From positions 57,478,735 through 57,542,734 of the forward strand of contig CM019070.1 in assembly GCA_009667805.1 (NCBI GenBank): DNA of 64,000 bases, written 5' to 3'. Source of the DNA: Leptobrachium leishanense (Eukaryota > Chordata > Amphibia > Anura > Megophryidae). A program made the position numbers and the translations under genes. Position 1 is the stretch's first letter. Every line of letters starts with the position of its first letter. The notes below the pieces were generated by a model, which saw only the letters and a program-made list of their open reading frames with translations, did not search any database and was not told the DNA's origin. Of this stretch, positions 36,450-47,620 are shown piece after piece.

Positions 36450-38018
36450 GCCAGTGACGAGACACAGATCACCTCAATTCACAAGTGTTTTAAAGAAATT
36501 AGTGAGCCCCAAAATACTGTGTGGTACTGGATGTGTGACGAGACACAGATCACCTTAATTCACAAATGTTTTAAAGAAATTAGTGAGCCCCAAAATACTG
36601 CGTGGTACTGGTTGTGTGACGAGACACAGATCACCTTAATTCACAAGTGTTTTAAAGAAATTAGTGAGCCCCAAAATACAGAGTGGTACTGGATGTGTGA
36701 CGAGACACAGATCACCTTAATTCACAAGTGTTTTAAAGAAATTAGTGAGCCTCAAAATACAGCGTGGTACTGGTTGTGTGACGAGACAGAGATCACCTTA
36801 ATTCACAAGTGTTTTAAAAAAATTAGTGAGCCCCAAAATACAGTGGGGTACTGGTTGTGTGACGAGACAGAGATCACCTTAATTCACAAGTGTTTTAAAG
36901 AAATTAGTGAGCCCCAAAATACAGTGGGGTACTGGTTGTGTGACGAGACACAGATCACCTTAGTTCACAAGTGTTTTAAAGAACTTAGTGAGCCCCAAAA
37001 TACAGCGTTGTACTGGTTGTGTGACGAGACACAGATCACCTTAATTCACAAGTGTTTTAAAGAAATTTGTGAGCCCCAAAATACAGCGTGGTACTGGATG
37101 TGTGACGAGACACAGATCACCTTAATTCACAAGTGTTTTAAAGAAATTAGAAAGAGACCTCTAAACAAGAGGTAACAGGCTAGGACATATACTTAAAATC
37201 AATTACTTTATTGAACATTGAACATAATCCCTTCGGAAGGTTACATAAATACAACTAAGACTAACAAACATCAACATAAATAAAATCAATATAACCACAG
37301 TAATTCATAGGTAAAATACCATAAGAAGTGATTATAATTATTAATGATAAATATAACAAGAGAAAAAACCATTTAAATTGCTCCTACTATTTGTAAAGCA
37401 TTCATATCTTATTGGAGCATTGGTTAATTCACAATGTTGAATGAGATAACAGTGATCACTGTTGTACAAGAATGTTGTGCCTAATGATTACCCGAAAAAT
37501 AAGTATATCCGGGATCAAAAAAAGATCAGAAATCATTTATAATAAAGGTGAATTATTACTGTCTCCTTTATTATTGCTGAAAAACTTCAAAACTTCCTTT
37601 TAAAGAAATTAGTAAGCCCCAAAATACAGTGGGGTACTGGTTGTGTGACGAGACACAGATCACCTTAGTTCACAAGTGTTTTAAAGAAAATAGTGAGCCC
37701 CAAAATACAGCGTTGTACTGGTTGCGTGACGAGACACAGATCACCTTAATTCACAAATGTTTTAAAGAAATTAGTGAGCCCAAAAATACAGCGTGGTACT
37801 GGATGTGTGACGAGACACAGATCCCCTTAATTCACAAGTGTTTTAAAGAAATTAGTGAGCCCCAAAATACAGCGTGGTACTGGTTGTGTGACGAGACACA
37901 GATCACCTTAATTCACAAGTGTTTTAAAGAAATTAGTGAGCCCCAAAATACAGCGTGGTACTGGATGTGTGACGAGACACAGATCACCTTAATTCACAAG
38001 TGTTTTAAAGAAATTAGT
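36450..38018. repeat. 81-bp tandem repeat in the hAT subterminal region
   Basis: About fourteen units of 81 bp, each with 'cgagacacagatcacctta', 'attcacaagtgttttaaaga' and 'gagccccaaaatac', are split by an insert at 37151-37597. Because 81 is a multiple of three and the unit lacks a stop in one frame, plus-strand open frames of 218 and 130 codons appear, repeating a 27-residue unit (CDETQITLIHKCFKEISEPQ). They lie upstream of, and opposite in strand to, the transposase. Confidence 0.93.
37151..37597. mobile_element. unclassified insert flanked by a 15-bp direct repeat
   Basis: The array of 81-bp units is interrupted by 447 bp of AT-rich sequence unlike the repeat. TTTTAAAGAAATTAG occurs on both sides (37136-37150 and 37598-37612) and continues the same repeat unit across the gap. 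This looks like a retrotransposon-type target duplication. I cannot name the element, and no poly-A is evident. Confidence 0.6.
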
Positions 38019-38030
38019 TAGCCCCAAAAA

Positions 38031-38470
38031 GATTTGCTGGCAGAGTGACAAGACCCAGAAGATCACCTCAATTCACAAATGTTTTAAAGAAAGTTGTTAA
38101 CCTCCAAAAAACTTGCTGGCACAATGACAAGACACACATCACATAAATTCCCTGATATTAGATAGAAATAAGACCCAAAAAGATTTGCTGGCACAGTGAC
38201 AAGACCCAGAAGATCACCTCAATTCACAAATGTTTTAAAGAAAGTTGTAAACCCCAAACAAACTTGCTGGCACAGTGACAAGACACACATCACCTAAATT
38301 CCCTGATATTTGTTAGAAATGAGACCCAAAAAGACTTGCTGGCACAGTGACAAGACCCAGAAAATCACCTCAATTCACAAATGTTTTAAAGAAAGTTGTA
38401 AACCCCCAAAAAACTTGCTGGCACAGTGACAAGACACACATCACCTAAATTCCCTGATATTTGGTAGAAA
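38031..38470. repeat. about 151-bp tandem repeat, three units
   Basis: Units start GATTTGCTGGCA or GACTTGCTGGCA at about 38031, 38180 and 38331. They contain 'cagtgacaagacacacatca' and 'ttccctgatatt'. Parts resemble the 81-bp unit ('attcacaaatgttttaaaga'), so the two arrays probably share an ancestor. Confidence 0.8.
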
Positions 38471-38581
38471 TGAGACCCCCCCAGACCCCACCCAGTAGTG
38501 TGGCAGACCGGCAGTAACAACACACAATTATCTCCTTTGAAATCTCCTCTGAAATGTGTGCAGAATCGGCACGTGGAAGCG

Positions 38582-38664
38582 TTATATAGTGTGCTGCGGG
38601 ACTTTGCTCTGTGAGCCCATGATTGGGCAAAATTTGCCCAATCAGGACTCTGAGCGGTGATTGG
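38582..38664 (-). promoter_or_regulatory. candidate promoter of the hAT transposase
   Basis: On the minus strand, TATATAA (38588-38582) is preceded by two CCAAT boxes (38626-38622 and 38664-38660), that is 34 to 76 bp upstream. It sits between the right end of the transposon and the transposase start at 36345, in the correct orientation. The 2.2 kb between would be a long leader or contain an intron through the tandem arrays. Confidence 0.4.
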
Positions 38665-39033
38665 CATAGTGTTGAACCAGTCTTGCACCAGACCTGTGGT
38701 CAGGTGCAAGGCTGTAGCCAATTACGAGCTTCAGGCCAGTGGGAAAATGCATTGTGGTCCATTGTGGTCGAACATGCGGCGAACACCCGGAAATGTTCGG
38801 TGTTCGCGATCCACTCGAACAGGCTAAGTTTGGGTCGAACCTCGAACTGTCCGAACCCGAACAGCTCATCCCTATTGCTCAAGCCAAAAAGCATTCCACA
38901 TGACAGAGACCTAAGTGGATCTAATTTTGCCTTTGGCATATAGGTGGATTTCCAAATACACAAGACATTAGCTGAGGACAGTAGAAGATCTATCATTGCA
39001 TTAAAGGGCCCTTCATTAATATGGTTTATTTAA

Positions 39034-40280
39034 CCTTTGGTGACCGGGCGGTTGTACATAAATCCGTCCTTTAGTGACCGCTGCTGTTTTTACGTTTCTG
39101 CGCTGTTCGTGTTTAGGTCAAATTTTCCTCTTACTTGTTTATTCAACTCACACATTCTAAAAATACCATTATTTCCATCATATCGAATAATTTACTATAA
39201 AAGAAAAAATGAAATATGATGAAAAAATTGCAAAAACACACTTTTTCGTAATTTAATCCCCAAAATCTACAACCACCAAAAAAGACCCCGGCTAAATAGT
39301 TTCACAATTTTGTCCCGAGAATAGAAATACCCAATTTTTACATGTTTTTTCCTTTTAACACCTTCACTGCTGAGCCAGTTCAACTATGTGATGACAGCCT
39401 AGGTACTAATTAACTAAACCCCCCCAGACAAAAAATAAAATAAAAATATTTCCTTTTTTTTTATTATACATATATATGTATTTTTTAAGTTTTATTTTTA
39501 CACCAAACCTGGTCAGGCCTTTCCAATGATATCAAATATGACCCTCTCACTGCCACGGATCGGGAGATAAAGGGATCCAAAGGATCCCCCTATCTCCACA
39601 TGGCACCTAGGGGGTTAACTGGCCCACTGACATACTCACACATATGGTGAGGATGTCAGTGGGTGGGGGGTGACCTGGAGGCTTGGCTGATCGGTTTGGA
39701 TCGCAATTCGGCGCAAATTTGCGCTGAATTGCGATCCGGCAGCGAAATTGTTAATGCAGCGTGGCGACATCAGCATGTACCGTGTACGTCCGCGGGTCTA
39801 AGGGAGACCCGTGGGTAGGACGTACATGGTACGTCAGTGGTCCTTAAGGCTAGGGTCAGCCTAACGCATTTTTCGGGTTGTCCGTGAAAAAGTGCGTTCG
39901 AACGAATGGACGCATTTTTTCACGGAATACGCGATAGCGGTCATACGATGCGCATTTCCGTCCGTGATTTTGTACGGATCATCAATAAAACACTTTTTGC
40001 GTCTGTACGTTATGTTGGCCGGACATTAGCAGCGTCTGACGTCTCCTAATCACGCACACACGCCGCTAGCGGACGCAGCGCACTCTGTACGTCAGTACTA
40101 GCGGTTTGACGTTCTCGAAAAAATGCGTTCGTTTGCCACTTGTGTTGCGCAGCCGCACTTTTGTGCGGCCGTTCTTCGTATGCTGCCTGGCATTGGACGT
40201 CATTTGCTGCTAGCACGGCCGTGATTTAGTGCTGCTAAACGCACGTTAATACTGCGTTAGTCTGACCCTAGCCTAAGGGG
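39034..40280. mobile_element. TTAA-target inverted-repeat element
   Basis: It is flanked by TTAA (39030-39033 and 40281-40284). It follows the copy at 4327-5558 closely ('ggtgaccgggcggtt', 'taaatccgtcctttagtgac', 'aaagggatccaaaggatccc'), but its right end is split by a Harbinger-like MITE at 39848. Confidence 0.75.
39848..40273. mobile_element. Harbinger-like MITE (type A) nested near a TTAA-element end
   Basis: It has a perfect TAA duplication (39845-39847 and 40274-40276). Ends are GGCTAGGGTCAGCC and GTCTGACCCTAGCC. Removing it with one TAA restores GGTCCTTAAGGGGTTAA, which matches the right end of the TTAA element at 5548-5562. Confidence 0.85.
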
Positions 40281-40361
40281 TTAAAAGGATTAAAACTTTT
40301 ATTATGCACTTGAACAAACTCAAATTCATTTAACTATTCTGTGTAACCAGGAGGCATGGGA

Positions 40362-41215
40362 CAGTATTACAAAGCTGATGCTAACTTAGCCAGAGCTGTT
40401 GTAAACCTAGCAACTCCATAGACTATAATGGGCCACATTACATTCCTGACGTTAACGCTCACTTGCGTGAGCGTTAACGTTAGTTGCGGTGTCTACCGCA
40501 TATTACGATGCTAACACAAACGGGTTAAGTAACCCGTTTGCGTTTGGTATCTTGCGCTTTTCAGCGCGAGGTCACTGTACTTTGCGCTCCCTATACTTAA
40601 CCTGGGGATCGCAAAGTGTTAATCAGCATTAGGATTACAATCTACTAGCGCTGATTAACGTCCGGCTCTGGTTAGCGGAAAGTTAACCTGAGCCAGGACT
40701 TGGTGTTAACAGATTCCGCTTCTGCAGAATCCGTTAACACCAGCCAAAAAAAAATAACAGAATCCTATACTCACCTCCTCCGCGGCTCCAACTGCCTCCT
40801 CTGGCAGGCGAAAGCAGGGATAGAATGGGGAAAAAAGTCCCCCCAATCTCTCCCTGTGTATCACTCCGCCGACCAGCCAGATCTCGCTAGGCGAGATCCG
40901 GCTGGTCATGTGACCGACAGGGGGATACTCAATGTAGTCCCATGGACTCCATCGAGTGGATGCTCGCAGCTGCGCTCAGCGCTGCCGCGAGCATCCCATC
41001 CCGTAGCGCGCGGTCACAATGCAGGCAGCATTTTTTGCGCCTGCATTGTAATCCAGCAGTAAACCGCAGGCGCAAGGGGGAAAACTGCGGGCACAGTTTT
41101 TTCTCCCTTGTGCCCGCGTTTTAACGCTAGGATTGTGATATAGCCCAATGTCTCTGTTAAGTTTACAACAGCTTTGGTTAAGTTAGCACCAGCTTTGTAA
41201 TACTGCCCTTGCATT
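40362..41215. mobile_element. CAGTATTAC-family inverted-repeat element (host copy)
   Basis: The ends CAGTATTACAAAGCTG and CAGCTTTGTAATACTG are exact inverses. The arms extend about 50 bp (TTAGCCAGAGCTGTTGTAAA on the left). The centre is occupied by a second element at 40430-41146. The short empty version is at 7385-7489. Confidence 0.8.
40430..41146. mobile_element. GGGCTA-family GC-rich inverted-repeat element (nested)
   Basis: Ends GGGCCACATTACATTCC and GGATTGTGATATAGCCC are inverted repeats, flanked by AAT on both sides. The body holds 'gttaacgctca', 'tcgcaaagtgttaa' and a CpG-rich middle. Relatives are at 46157-46851 and, inverted, at 48903-49600. No coding capacity. Confidence 0.7.
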
Positions 41216-41736
41216 CATTTTATTCTTGTGTCCACATACAGATAACACTGTTAATAAGTTACAAGATTGTTTATCACCATTTTTTATTAATTGTTCCAAG
41301 GCTGCAGTAGATACGTTTACTACACCAACTATTATAGTCACTGATAATACAGGGATAAAATTCCTTTCTAAGGAAATGCTCAATGTTAGTTTTAGACAGC
41401 AAGCAGCCCCATAAAGTATAGTGTAATGGGTAGGGTTCAGTCAATATAAATCAGTCATCCAATAATCATGCTTTATTCTACGATAACATAACAATCAGCT
41501 TCTGTGGTGAAAGTAAACATGAAAATTCTTCCAACTAGTAATAAAACTCTGAGTGCCTTTTAGTTGTTTAAAGGAGCTGTTATGCCACATAAAAAATGAT
41601 CTTTTTTTACCCCTTCACACCCAAAATCAAGTTATCTCGAATTTGCATTGTAATGCATTGAAAAAAACTTATTATCAAAAGACCATTTTCTCACCTTTTT
41701 AAAGCCAGATTAGTATGTCCGCAGTGGAGAAACTAA

Positions 41737-42248
41737 CAGGGTTATTCAAAGAGATCCGAATTGTGGCCGAAAGGTAACCGAACAGTGAAATTCAGCGTAC
41801 GGATACCTTTCCTGGCCATTCGGCTATTCAGAGAGCAGGCAGTTTGCCAAATCCTGGCGAATTGCCTGCACATACGGTACCTGTTCCTTGCATGTTCTAG
41901 GGCAGTAAAACCCCATAGAGAAGCAATGCTTCAACTTTTCAGAGAACAAAAAAACAGCAGTGAAAAGTTGCCGAATTGCCCTGCTGTACGGTGGTTTCAT
42001 GTAGTTCGTGTGCTGGTCAACTTTTTTTGGCGGCACGTCGGCTGCGTTCGGTGGATTGTGCCTGAGTTCAGCTGGTTTATCGGTGGTGTTCAGCGGGTTT
42101 ATCGGTGGCGTTCAGCGGGTTTATTTCCGGCGTTCGGTGGATCGATTTGGCAAACTTCAGGGGACCCCGTGGTGAATGCTGAATTCACAGCAGTGTCAGC
42201 AATTGAGCTCGTTGGAGTGCACTGCTCAGAATGAAATGATTAACCCCT
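41737..42248. repeat. CAGGGTTATTCA-family element, short copy
   Basis: It starts CAGGGTTATTCAAAGAGATC and continues with 'ggccattcggctattcag' and 'tcctggcgaattgcctgc'. GGTTTATCGGTGGCGTTCAGC-like units repeat near 42065-42135. The right end (AATGATTAACCCC) is eroded. Confidence 0.6.
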
Positions 42249-42642
42249 TTTTGTGTTATACTATATCTTCATTTAACTCTAGGTTTCATTTATTTTAAGT
42301 TTTGATCAAAGAACAAATGTGGAAACTAGAAATAAGCTAAACTTGTTTTTCCTATAAATATTTAATTTATGTTGCTCTCATTGAGGCGCTTCTATAGAAT
42401 TGTGTTTAGGATTTTCTAACTTTCCACTTGTTTGTCAATTTTGGAAACTTTCAGTCAGTTTCATATTGACAACACTTCTTTAGAAATGTTTCTTCATAAT
42501 GTTTGAGGTAGCTCCAAGTATTCGCTGGCTGATAACCCTTAGCTTCCTATCTTTCTTTGTTTCATACTGTAGTTTTATTATGAATGATATGGTAACTTTG
42601 GAACTTGGCAAGGCTTAGACAAAGAGATTTTCGCAATGTTTC

Positions 42643-42800
42643 TCATAGAAACATAGAAAATGTCGGCAGATAAGAACCTTTCGGCCCATCTAGTCTGCCC
42701 AATTACATGGATAGTTTACCTGGATTTATCTTTTGTTTAGGATAGCCTTATGCCTATCCCATGCCTGCTTAAATTCTTACTTAAAAGGCCACTACCACCA
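42643..42800. repeat. interspersed repeat of undetermined class
   Basis: The 'catagaaacatagaaaatgt' start and the following 'ggcccatctagtctgcccaa' are wording I have met in dispersed repeats of several tetrapods. I cannot assign it to a family from the sequence alone. Confidence 0.4.
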
Positions 42801-43095
42801 AACACTGCAAATATCCTTATTGTGTTTAATTTAAGTGAGAAAAGGGGGGCGTTTGTGAGGGTCCTGAGAACAAGCAACAGCACTAGTGGCCTGCTCTACG
42901 GTGGTGCCTGCTCAGGTCTCACAAACAAGGTTTTAGCTTGATTGTGCCATTACAGGGATGAATGCTCCAAATGCAAATTAGCTTGCTCTCACCCAAAAAG
43001 GGTGGCCAGTACTGATTGCCAAGGGACGTCATCCCTGCACGAGAGATGCAGCAAACTCCAACGATCTTTTCGGCCTTATTAGGCTCCATCAGGAG

Positions 43096-44897
43096 CAGGG
43101 CAGCCATCAGAAATGATGGGGCCCCTTACTAAACCTCACGATGGGGCCCCCCCGGCTCTCCCTCAAACTCTAACCGCTTTTCTCCCCCTTCAAAAAAAAG
43201 GACATAACATAGCACCACAGCAATAAAACTCCCAGTAATGTGCAGTGTGTATGAGCGTATCACAGAATCCACAGCAATAAAACTCTCAGTAATGTGCGGT
43301 GTGTATGAAGGTATCACAGAATCCACAGCAATAAATCTCACAGTAACGGGCTGTATATGATGGCCTCTGGGTCTGGGCCTGGTCCCTGGGTCTGGTTTGG
43401 GCCTTGGGGTCTCGGCCCTGGTCCTTGGGGTTTGTGCTCTGGGCCTTGGGGTCTGGGCTGGACCTGGGCCTTGGTCTGGTCTGGGCCCTGGGTTTGGTCC
43501 CTGGGACTGGGCCTTGGGGTCTGGTCCTTGCGGTCTGGGCCCTGAGTCTGGTCTGGGGTCTGGGCCCTGAGTCTGGTCTGTGCCCTGGGTCTGGGCTCTG
43601 GTCCCTGGGTCTGGGCCTTGGGGCCTGGCCCCTGGGGTCTGGGTCTTGCGGTCTGGGTCTGGGCCCTGAGTCTGGTTTGGGGTCTGGGCCCTGAGTCTGG
43701 CCTGGGGTCTGGGCCCTGGTCCCTTGGTCTGGACCTTGGGGTCTGGTCCATGGGGCTGGGCCTTGGGGCCTGGTCCCTGAAGTCTGGGCCCTGGGTCTAG
43801 GCTGGGCCTGGTCCCTGGGGTCTGGACCTTGGGGTCTGGACCTTGGGGTCTGGGCCTTGGGGTCTAGGCCTTGGGGTCTGGGCCCAGGGTCTGGGTCCAG
43901 GATCTGGGCCTTGGGGTCTTGGCCTTGGGGTTTGGGCCCGGGGTCTGGGCCTTGGGGTCTGGGCCCAGGGGTCTGGGACTTGGGGTCTGGGCCCGGGGTC
44001 TGGGCCCAGGGTCTGGGCCTTGGGGTCTGGGCCGTGGGGTCTGGGCCCAGGGTCTGGGCCTTGGGGTCTGGGCCGTGGGGTCTGGGCCTTGGGGTCTGGG
44101 CCTTGGGGTCTGGCCCAGGGGTCTGGGCCTTGGGGTCTGGGCTTTGGGGTCTGGGCCCAGGGTCTGGGCCTTGGCGTCTGGGCCCAGGGTCTGGGCCTTG
44201 GGGTCTGGGCCTTGGGGTCTGGGCCCTGGGGTCTGGGCCTTGGTCTGGCCCAGGGGTCGGGGTCTGGGCCTTGGGGTCTGGGCCTTGGGGTCTGGACCCT
44301 GGGTCTGGGCCTTGGGGTCTGGGCCCAGGGTCTGGGCCTTGGGGTCTGGGCCCAGGGTCTGGGCCTTGGGGTCTGGACACAGGGTCTGGGCCCTGGGGTC
44401 TGGGCCTTGGGGTCTGGACCCTGGGGTCTGGGCCTTGGGGTGTGGGCCCTCGGTGTGGGCCCTGGCTCACCACTCCGCTGTCTTCTTTTCTTCTCCTTTT
44501 CTTCTCTCTTCTTTTCTTCAATCTTCTTTTCTTCTCTTCAATCTTCAGTCTTCTCTCTTCAGCCTGGTCCCTCCAGCTCAGGCGCGCAGCTTCACTGAGT
44601 GGAGGGGTCGGAGCCAAAGCAACGTGCTTGGGAGGCCCTCACATGCTGCTTGGCCCCGCCCAGCCAGGAAGTGAAGCTGCCAGGAGCCGCAGTGTCTCCT
44701 CCGGCTCCTGCAGCAGCAGCAGCAGCAGCAGGGACACAGCTCCGGATTGGGACTCCTCGAGTCCGATACCGGAGCTGTAAGAGGGCGACGCCGCTGCCGA
44801 GGGGGGCCCGCCCCCCCCGGGGTAGGGCGGCCCGGGCCCCCACCGGGCCCGGGCCCCTAACGGCAGCATGGGGCGTAATGCCCTGATGGCGGCCCTG
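43096..44897. mobile_element. hAT-type element carrying a 14-bp minisatellite
   Basis: Ends CAGGGCAGCCATCAG and CTGATGGCGGCCCTG are inverted with one difference. The flanks ATCAGGAG (43088-43095) and GTCAGGAG (44898-44905) match at 7 of 8. 'ccacagcaataaaactc' with 'cagtaatgtgc' repeats follow the left end; a related piece is in the hAT-type element at 53150. No transposase is seen. Confidence 0.8.
43363..44465. repeat. 14-bp minisatellite, core TCTGGGCCTTGGGG
   Basis: About eighty units of 13-15 bp include variants TCTGGGCCCAGGG and TCTGGTCCCTGGG. The unit has no stop codon in many frames, so open frames of up to 443 codons appear on both strands; they are Pro-Gly-Asp or Gly-Leu-Trp repeats and not genes. 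It is followed by CT-rich repeats at 44480-44560. Confidence 0.95.
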
Positions 44898-44905
44898 GTC
44901 AGGAG

Positions 44906-45595
44906 GGTATAGCTGACACCCCTCTAGGCACATCAAGCAAGGGATCCACGTCTGGATGACCCTTTACACTTACAGTGAGAAAAGGGGGGGTGTTTGTGAG
45001 GGTCCTTAATTTAAGTTACTGATATTATTTTACATGCGTTTGTCTTTTGTATCTTTATACTAGAGTAAATATTTTATGTGTGTCAATGGGTTCATACAAC
45101 CCGTGATTGTGTTTTAAACCCCCCCAGTATATTTTACTCACTTAGTCCTCCCTTTGTGGTCATATACCGGGCTCTATGGGTCAGACAGCCGACTCACATA
45201 ATTGTATTGTGTGGGATGTATTCAAAGGACATCACCATGGGGTAGATTAGAAGTCTTTTAAGCTCCATGTCATATCTCATTCTGCTGCCAGTTCTTTTTT
45301 CATGCAACCTGGAGAACAACAGCCTTATCTTAACTTCCCCTTCTCCACCTCATTAGCTGGAAGATATTGTAGATTAAATAAGCAAGAGCCACAAAGCAAA
45401 GCTTTTGGAAAATGTTGCAACGTGAGAAAAATCCAGAAACTGGAACCTGGAGATAGAGCACCTAATTTTATTTTACCTACAATCACTTCAAAGAAAGAAC
45501 AGCAGTATGTGTTTTATAATGTGGTTTTATTTGTAATGCACGAGTAATCTAGAAACAGATTATGTAGGTGGTAGTGTCCGTTTAAGGCTGGGGTC
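44906..45595. other. intergenic, nothing recognised
   Basis: The stretch begins with a direct repeat of 42834-42867 (see findings). Beyond it I see no gene or named repeat. Confidence 0.35.
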
Positions 45596-46035
45596 AGACG
45601 AGCGTAGTGTTCACGTCCGTGATTGCGCCTAAAAGTACGTCCGTGATAGCATGATAGAAAGCCCATCGGAGCCCGACACACGAAGTACGACCGCACTGAA
45701 CTGCGGACGCACAACGGCCGCGGCCCACGGACGCAAGGCAGGCAGGAACGTACATCCCCTAGAACGGCCGCACAAAGTGCGCTGCGTCCGCAACGTCTGC
45801 ATAGCTTTGTGTGTGAGTGATGGAACGTGGTCAGACGGGCTGCATTTATACGTCCAGCATTTTTCACGGACAAAATGGTTTTGCTTTTTAATTTATTTTT
45901 CCTCCTACATCCGTCAAAAAATAAACGTCAGTGAAAAAAACGGACTGTGTGACCACTACTGTGTCTTCCGTACTGACGTACGTCCGTGTGCAAGGACGTA
46001 CAGTCCGTAGAAATCACGCTCGTCTGACCCTAGCC
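45596..46035. mobile_element. Harbinger-like MITE (type B)
   Basis: Ends are GGCTGGGGTCAGACGAGCG and CTCGTCTGACCCTAGCC, flanked by TAA and TTA. It contains 'cgtccagcatttttcacgga' and 'acatccgtcaaaaaata' as in the copies at 8990 and 48053. Confidence 0.75.
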
Positions 46036-46156
46036 TTAGAGTTTATCAAGAAAACAATTTAAAAGATGATTTATTTGAATTCATTGTGAGCCTCAAACTT
46101 ATTTAGTATTTGTGATGCCTTATTTATTTAATAAGATGAATCATGATGGACATGTA

Positions 46157-46851
46157 GGGCTAAATTACAATCTTCTCGCAAATGTTTGCGCCGGCGCCAA
46201 AAAACATTAACGGAGGTGTAAAACCATTTGCGCCGAATGCCGTATTACATAGTCAGCACTGCGCGCAATCGTCTACCGCGGGTGAACCTGCGTGAACCCT
46301 GCGCGAGCTTACTGTACTTTGCGCATCCTATACTTAACATTGTGAGCGCAAATCCGAATGTGCGCTGGCACGCGGCTGATATTACAATCTATTTTGCGGT
46401 AATTACCGCATGGCTGTTGCACGCATAATTTTAGCAACTCCTAAAAGCTGGTGTTAACGGCAAATCTGAACAACAAAAAAAAAATGCAGCAAAGTATAGC
46501 TACACATTCTACACATACCAAACCAATAAAATGGAGAAGTTGTGTGTGCATTTATTATTGCTGCAGCATATATGCTCAGATTGATTTTGGCAGGCGCAAT
46601 TTCTTAACGGGAGATAATTGTGGTTCTTAATTCTGATTGGCTGAATCGCGTGAAAAAAATCAGTGTACACACTGATTTTTGCAGGCAACGGTACTGCGCG
46701 AGCATTTGGGCGCGTCCTGTTTGTGTGCGTGATGAAAAGACACGCAAGGATTGTAATTCCAGCGGTGATTTGCGCGCGCAAAAGTTTAACGCTTAGCGCA
46801 AAAATTCACGCTTTGCGTGAAGGTTTTTGCGCGAAGATTGTAATATAGTCC
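46157..46851. mobile_element. GGGCTA-family GC-rich inverted-repeat element
   Basis: Ends GGGCTAAATTACAATCTTC and GAAGATTGTAATATAGTCC are inverted, and GTA flanks both sides. It is the uninterrupted relative of 14696-21110. Confidence 0.65.
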
Positions 46852-46936
46852 GTAATGTTTTATTCTGTTTGTCAAGTGTCACTAAATAGACAGATGTTAT
46901 GTACTCCACTGTTTTTCCTAGATGTTCCAATAATAT

Positions 46937-47165
46937 ACTGTAAAGAGTCTATTCACAAAGTACCAAAATTGTGTGCAAATTTGCCACATTTCGACACACA
47001 GCTATTACATTTCGCCAAAAATATGGTGAATTCACTATTTAGCATATGTTCACCGTATTTTGCTGAAAGTCGCCAAAGCAGTAATTGGACATCGGCGAAA
47101 ACCGTTGAATTGGTATCAGCGAATTCCACCACGCCAATCCCACAACACTTTGCGACAGTCCTCTA
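46937..47165. repeat. foldback-element fragment
   Basis: AGAGTCTATTCACAAAGTACC starts a left arm like that at 28844; no right end is found. Confidence 0.35.
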
Positions 47166-47427
47166 GGAGCTTTGCCCCGTACGCAGAACATAGCAGTAAG
47201 TTCGGTTGGTGAGATCTCATGACAACATGAGATATCGCATTGATCTTAAAGACCAATGCAATATCCATTCTCTGTTGGGATATCGGAGCTAACGTGCTTC
47301 TGGCTAGTACAACTGCACTTTATAAACCCTGGTTTTGGGATGTTTTGCTTCTTTCATTTGAATGTACCTTTTTATTGTATGTGCTGGGTTATGCCTCCCA
47401 ATGTCCCAGTGCAAAACTAGACACTAT

Positions 47428-47620
47428 CAGGGTTATTCAGAGAGCGGTGAAAAGCAGGAGAATGGCTGGAGAATGGAAAATTCTAGGTCAAAATAGCCGA
47501 TTTGGAAAGTGAGATAAATGGGAGAATTTTTCTTGTTTGGCTATTTTGACCTAGAATTTTCAATTCCCCAGTCATTCTCCAGTCATTCTCCTGCTTTTCA
47601 CCACTCTCTGAATAACCCTG
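47428..47620. mobile_element. short hairpin MITE with CAGGGTTATTCA ends
   Basis: CAGGGTTATTCAGAGAG and CTCTCTGAATAACCCTG bound 193 bp whose arms pair almost throughout ('gaaaattctaggtcaaaata' against 'tattttgacctagaattttc'). Flanks are TAT and TGT. A relative is nested at 52793-52976. Confidence 0.8.

Larger units (their letters stand above)
30539..38874 (-). mobile_element. hAT transposon, 8.3 kb, nearly complete with broken transposase
   Basis: The ends TAGGGATGAGCCGAACA and CGAACAGCTCATCCCTA are inverted repeats. They are flanked by the perfect 8-bp direct repeat TTGCTCAA (30531-30538 and 38875-38882). Subterminal regions contain clusters of CGAAC motifs and tandem repeats on both sides. 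The minus strand holds the transposase pseudogene at 33077-36345. Nested within are a TTAA element, a truncated Harbinger-like MITE and an unclassified insert at 37151. A second member of the family, lacking the transposase, is at 55712-60544. Confidence 0.93.

Noticed and set aside
36450..38470. CRISPR-like regular repeats
   Set aside because: The units are directly adjacent with no unique spacers, and lie in a eukaryotic hAT transposon. They are simple tandem repeats.
43286..44780. Long open frames on both strands at 43.3-44.8 kb (up to 443 codons)
   Set aside because: They are the translation of a 14-bp GC-rich minisatellite in several frames; no non-repetitive coding sequence is included.
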